A program made the position numbers and the translations under genes. Of a stretch of DNA of 64,000 nucleotides, positions 60,901-64,000 are shown piece after piece. The notes under the pieces were generated by a model that worked only from the letters and a program-made list of their open reading frames with translations, ran no database searches and was not told the DNA's origin. Numbering within the stretch: position 1 is the stretch's first letter; each line of letters opens with the position of its first letter. The stretch is from Psychrobacter sp. AH5 (GTDB lineage: Bacteria; Pseudomonadota; Gammaproteobacteria; Pseudomonadales; Moraxellaceae): positions 1-64,000 of the forward strand of contig NZ_JAMBMT010000006.1 of assembly GCF_040371085.1 (NCBI RefSeq), given 5' to 3'.

Positions 60901-61790
60901 GAGGTGAGGTTGTTGGAATAGTATGAGAGGATGTGGGTAGTAGGTGGGGGGTATGAGGTGGGAGTGAATTTGTTAGGGGTGGTTAGTGTGTTTGGATGTG
61001 GTAGTATTGTTGGTGATTGGTTGTTTGTAGGGTTTTATTTTTAGTTTGTAGGTTGTGGGTTTTTTGTTAGTTTATTAAGAGGTATAAGGGGATAGGGGGG
61101 TTTGTTAAGTGGGTGGTGGTTGGTGGTGTTGAAGGGGGATTTGATGGTGTTTTTTGTGTTGTTAGTGTGTTTGTGTTGGGTTTTGAGGAGTAATGGGTGG
61201 TGTTTGAGTTTGAGTGTGGAGTGTTTTGTAGTGGGGTGTGGAGTGTAGTGAGGGGTTATGGATATTTGTTGATTTTTTTTGTATTAGGTTGAGGGTTGGG
61301 AGATATATTTTTTTGTGAGGAAGTGAAGAATAGTGAGATTTGTGTTATAGTATTTAGTTTAAGTGTGGTAGTTTAGGTTGTGAGTGTATTTGTTTGAGGT
61401 TATTTAGGGGGGGGTTAGAGTGAGATGGAGGGGTAGGAAGGAAGTAGGTAAATGGGGGGGATTAAGTTGTAATGAGTGTTTAGGTAATAGAGGGGGAGAA
61501 TGTTGTTAGTGGATGGTGGGTAGGTAGGTGATTGTAATGTAAGGTGGAGGTGAGGTGGATAGATGTGGTTTAATGATTGATATATGTGGTGGATTGTTTG
61601 AGTATTAATGGTTTTTGGGATAAGAAGTAATTTGGAATAGGATGGTGAATGATTGAATGATAGGGTGAGGGATTGGATATTAAATATATGGATTTGGAAT
61701 AAGGTGTTGTTATTGGTAGGTGTTGTATTGGGGGGGGATTGTTTTGTGAGAATATAAGATAGTGAAGAGAGATTAATTATTTTATTTTTT
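57980..61790 (+). repeat. Delta repeat, copy 3
   Basis: Aligns in order with about 30,300-34,450 of delta copy 2, with offset about 27,300-27,700. It includes the 65-base identity at 60,692-60,756 and the ggtgatggtgatggaatta phrase near 60,185 (32,841). No C seen after about 57,914. Many short deletions make it shorter than copy 2. No gene is called. Confidence 0.75.
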
Positions 61791-61882
61791 TGGGTTGAAG
61801 ATTGTTAGTGTTGGTTTTTTGGGTGATTTATTTTTTATGTGTGTTGTTTGTGTTGGTTGGTGTGGGTGTGGTGTGGAGGGGA

Positions 61883-64000
61883 TTGTGGGTGTTGTGTTTG
61901 GGGTGGTGGGTGGGTGTGTTGGTGGTGTGTGGGTTTGGGGGTGGTGTGGGGTGGGGGGGTGTGGTTGTGTGGTGGTGGTGGGGGTGGTGGGGGTGTTGTG
62001 TGGGGTGTGGTGGGGGGTGGTTGGGGGGTTGTGGGTGGGGGTGGGTGGGGTTGGGGTGGGGGGGTGGTGGGTGTGGGGTGTGGGTTTTTGGTGTTGGGGT
62101 TGGGTGGGTGTTGTGGTGGTTGGGGGGTGGGTGGTGTGGGGGTGGGTGGGGGGTGGGGTGTGGTGGTTTGGTGGGGGTGGGGGGTGGGTGGTTGGGGTGG
62201 GGGGTGGGGGGGGGGTTGGGGTGGGGGTGGTGGTGGGGGGTGTTGGGGGTGTGGGGTGTGGGGGGGTGGGGTGGTGTGTGGGTTGTTGTGTGTGTGGGGT
62301 GGGGTGGTGGTGGGGTGGGTGGTGGGGGGGGGTGTGTTGGGTGGTGGGGGGGTGTTGGGGTGGGGGGGGGGTGGGGGGGGGTGGGGGGGTGGGGTGGGGG
62401 GGGGGGGGGTTGGGGGGTGTGGGTGGGTGGTGGGGGGGTGTTGTGGGGTTGGGTGGTGGTTGGTGGGGGTGTGGGGGTGGGGGGTGGGTGGGGTGGGTGG
62501 GGGTGGGGGTGTTGGTTGGGGGGGGGTGTTGGTGGGTTGGTGGGGGGGGGTGGTGGGTGGGGGTGTTTGGGGGTGTGGTGGGTGTGTGGGTGTTGGGGGG
62601 GGGGTGGTGTGTGGGTGTGGGTGTGTTGGTTGGGGGTTGGTGGGGGGGTGGGTGGTGTTGGTGGGTGGGTTGTGGGTTGGGGTGGGGGGTGTTGTGTTGG
62701 GTGGTGTTGTGGGGGTGTGGGGGTGGGGTGGTGGGTTGGGGTGGGTGGGGGTGTTGGGGGGGTGGTGGGGGGTGGGTTGGGGTTGGTGGTGGGGTGGGTG
62801 TTGGGGGGTTGGGGTTGTGGTGGGTGGGTGGGTGGTGGGTTGGTGGTTGGTGGTTGGGGTTGGTGGGTTGGTGGGGTGGTGGTGGGGGTGGGGGGGGTTG
62901 GGTGTGGTGGGTGGGGGGTTGGGTGTGTTTGGGGGTTGGTGGTGGGGTGGGGTGGGTTGGGGTTGGTGGGTGGGGTTGGGTGTGGGTGGGGTGTGTGGTG
63001 TTGTGTGTTTGGTGTGTGGGGGGGTGGGGGTTGTGTTTGGGGTTGTGGGGGTTGTGTTGGGGTGTGGTGTTGGGGGGTGTGTGGGTGTGGTGGGGGGTGT
63101 GGGTGGGTGTTGGGGTGTGTGGGGGGGGTGGTTGTGGTGGGTTGTTGTTTGGGTTGGTGGGGGGTGGGTTGGGGGTTGGGTTGGGGGGGTGGGTTGGGTT
63201 TGGTGGGGTGGGGGGTGGGTTGTTGGTGGTGGGGGTGTGGGGGGGTGGGGTGGTGGTGGGTTGGGGGGGTGTTGTGTGGTTGGGTTGGTGGGGGGGTGGG
63301 GGTGGGGTGGTGGGGTGGGTTGTGGGTTGTTGGGGGGGGGGTGGGTGTGGGGGGGTGTGGGTTGTGGTGGGGTGTGGTTGTGGGTGGTGGGTGGTGGTTG
63401 GGTGGGGTGGTTGGGGGTGGGGGTTGGTTGGGGGGGGGGGTGGTGGTGGGGGTGGGTTGGGTGGTGGGTGGGTGGGGTGGGGTTGGGTGGTGTGGGGGTG
63501 GGTGGGGTTGGTGTGGGTGGGTGGTTTGGGTGGGGTGGGGGTGGGTGGGGTGGTTGGGGTGGTGGGTTGGGTTGGGGGGTTGGGGGGTGGGTGGGGGTGT
63601 GGGTGGGGGTGGTTTGGGGGGGGTGGGGGTTGGTGGGGTGGTGGGGGTGGGTGGGGTGGGGGTGGGGGGGTGGGTGTGGGTGGGGTGTGTGGGGTGGGGG
63701 GGTGTTGGGGGGTGGGGGGGGGGGGGTGGGTGTGGGTGGGGGTGGGGTGTGGGGGTGGGTGGGTGGTGGTGGGGGGGGGTGGGTTGTGGGGTGGGGTGGT
63801 GGGGGTGGGTGTGGGGGTTGGGGGGGTGGGGTTGGGGGGTGGGGTGTGGGTGTGTGGGGTGGGGGGGGGGTGGGGGGGTGGGGGGGGGTGGGGGGTGGGG
63901 GGGGGGTGGGGGGGGGTGTGGGGGTGGGGGGGTGGGGTGTGGGGGGGTGGGGTGGGGGGGTGGGGGGGGTGTGGGGGGGGGGGGGGGGGGTGTGGGGGGG
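61883..64000. other. G/T-only block to the end of the window
   Basis: I find no A or C over the last 2,118 bases. This is the longest pure two-letter stretch in the window. G content rises toward the end, which is nearly all G. No periodic unit. It continues beyond the window. Confidence 0.9.

Noticed and set aside
1..64000. CRISPR array
   Set aside because: No short repeats at regular spacing were seen. The repeats present are kilobase-scale and diverged.
1..64000. tRNA or rRNA genes
   Set aside because: I looked for cloverleaf arms with a TTCGA-type T loop and for conserved rRNA stretches in the four-base regions and saw none. The three-letter regions cannot encode standard versions.

Overview
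This window does not read like an intact natural genome segment. Only about 12-14 kb (roughly 1-5,500 and 45,150-53,860) has a normal four-base composition. It is AT-rich and bacterial or phage-like, with intrinsic-terminator hairpins and fragments of a recognisable ATPase. The rest is written in a reduced alphabet. Blocks of A, G and T have almost no C (I found none between about 15,420 and 37,923). They alternate with blocks made almost only of G and T, up to 2.1 kb with neither A nor C. On one strand such DNA has no stop codons, so the very long Gly/Val/Trp/Cys open frames there are composition artefacts and are not annotated as genes.

The window is built from diverged copies of three segment families that differ mainly by scattered one- to few-base indels. 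Alpha (four-base) occurs at 1-5,480, again in direct orientation at about 45,150-50,680, and its first 2.75 kb occurs inverted at about 50,660-53,415. Beta (A/G/T) occurs at about 7,940-14,350, 35,800-43,200 and, in part, 53,860-55,800. Delta (A/G/T) occurs at about 15,960-18,290, 29,600-34,750 and 57,980-61,790. G/T-only blocks sit between them at 14,622-15,058, about 18,500-29,600, 34,880-35,768, 55,848-57,842 and 61,883-64,000. In outline: alpha1, transition, beta1, GT, delta1, GT megablock, delta2, GT, beta2, transition, alpha2, inverted alpha3, beta3, GT, delta3, GT.

Comparing the three alpha copies by eye suggests the parent locus. A gene for a P-loop ATPase of the OLD/RecF-like AAA_15/AAA_21 type (about 400 aa) is followed on the same strand by a small unrecognised gene (about 150 aa), then a two-way terminator hairpin, then a convergent unrecognised gene. 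In every copy these genes are broken by frameshifts roughly every 50-150 bases, so none can make a full protein as written. An ATPase plus a small partner is a layout used by several phage-defence modules, but nothing here establishes that role.

My reading is that the window is most probably a computationally generated or heavily error-laden sequence: noisy copying and collapse into low complexity. A real biological process is less likely. No tRNA, rRNA, CRISPR array, insertion sequence or intact gene could be supported. All alignments were done by eye and boundaries are approximate to tens of bases.
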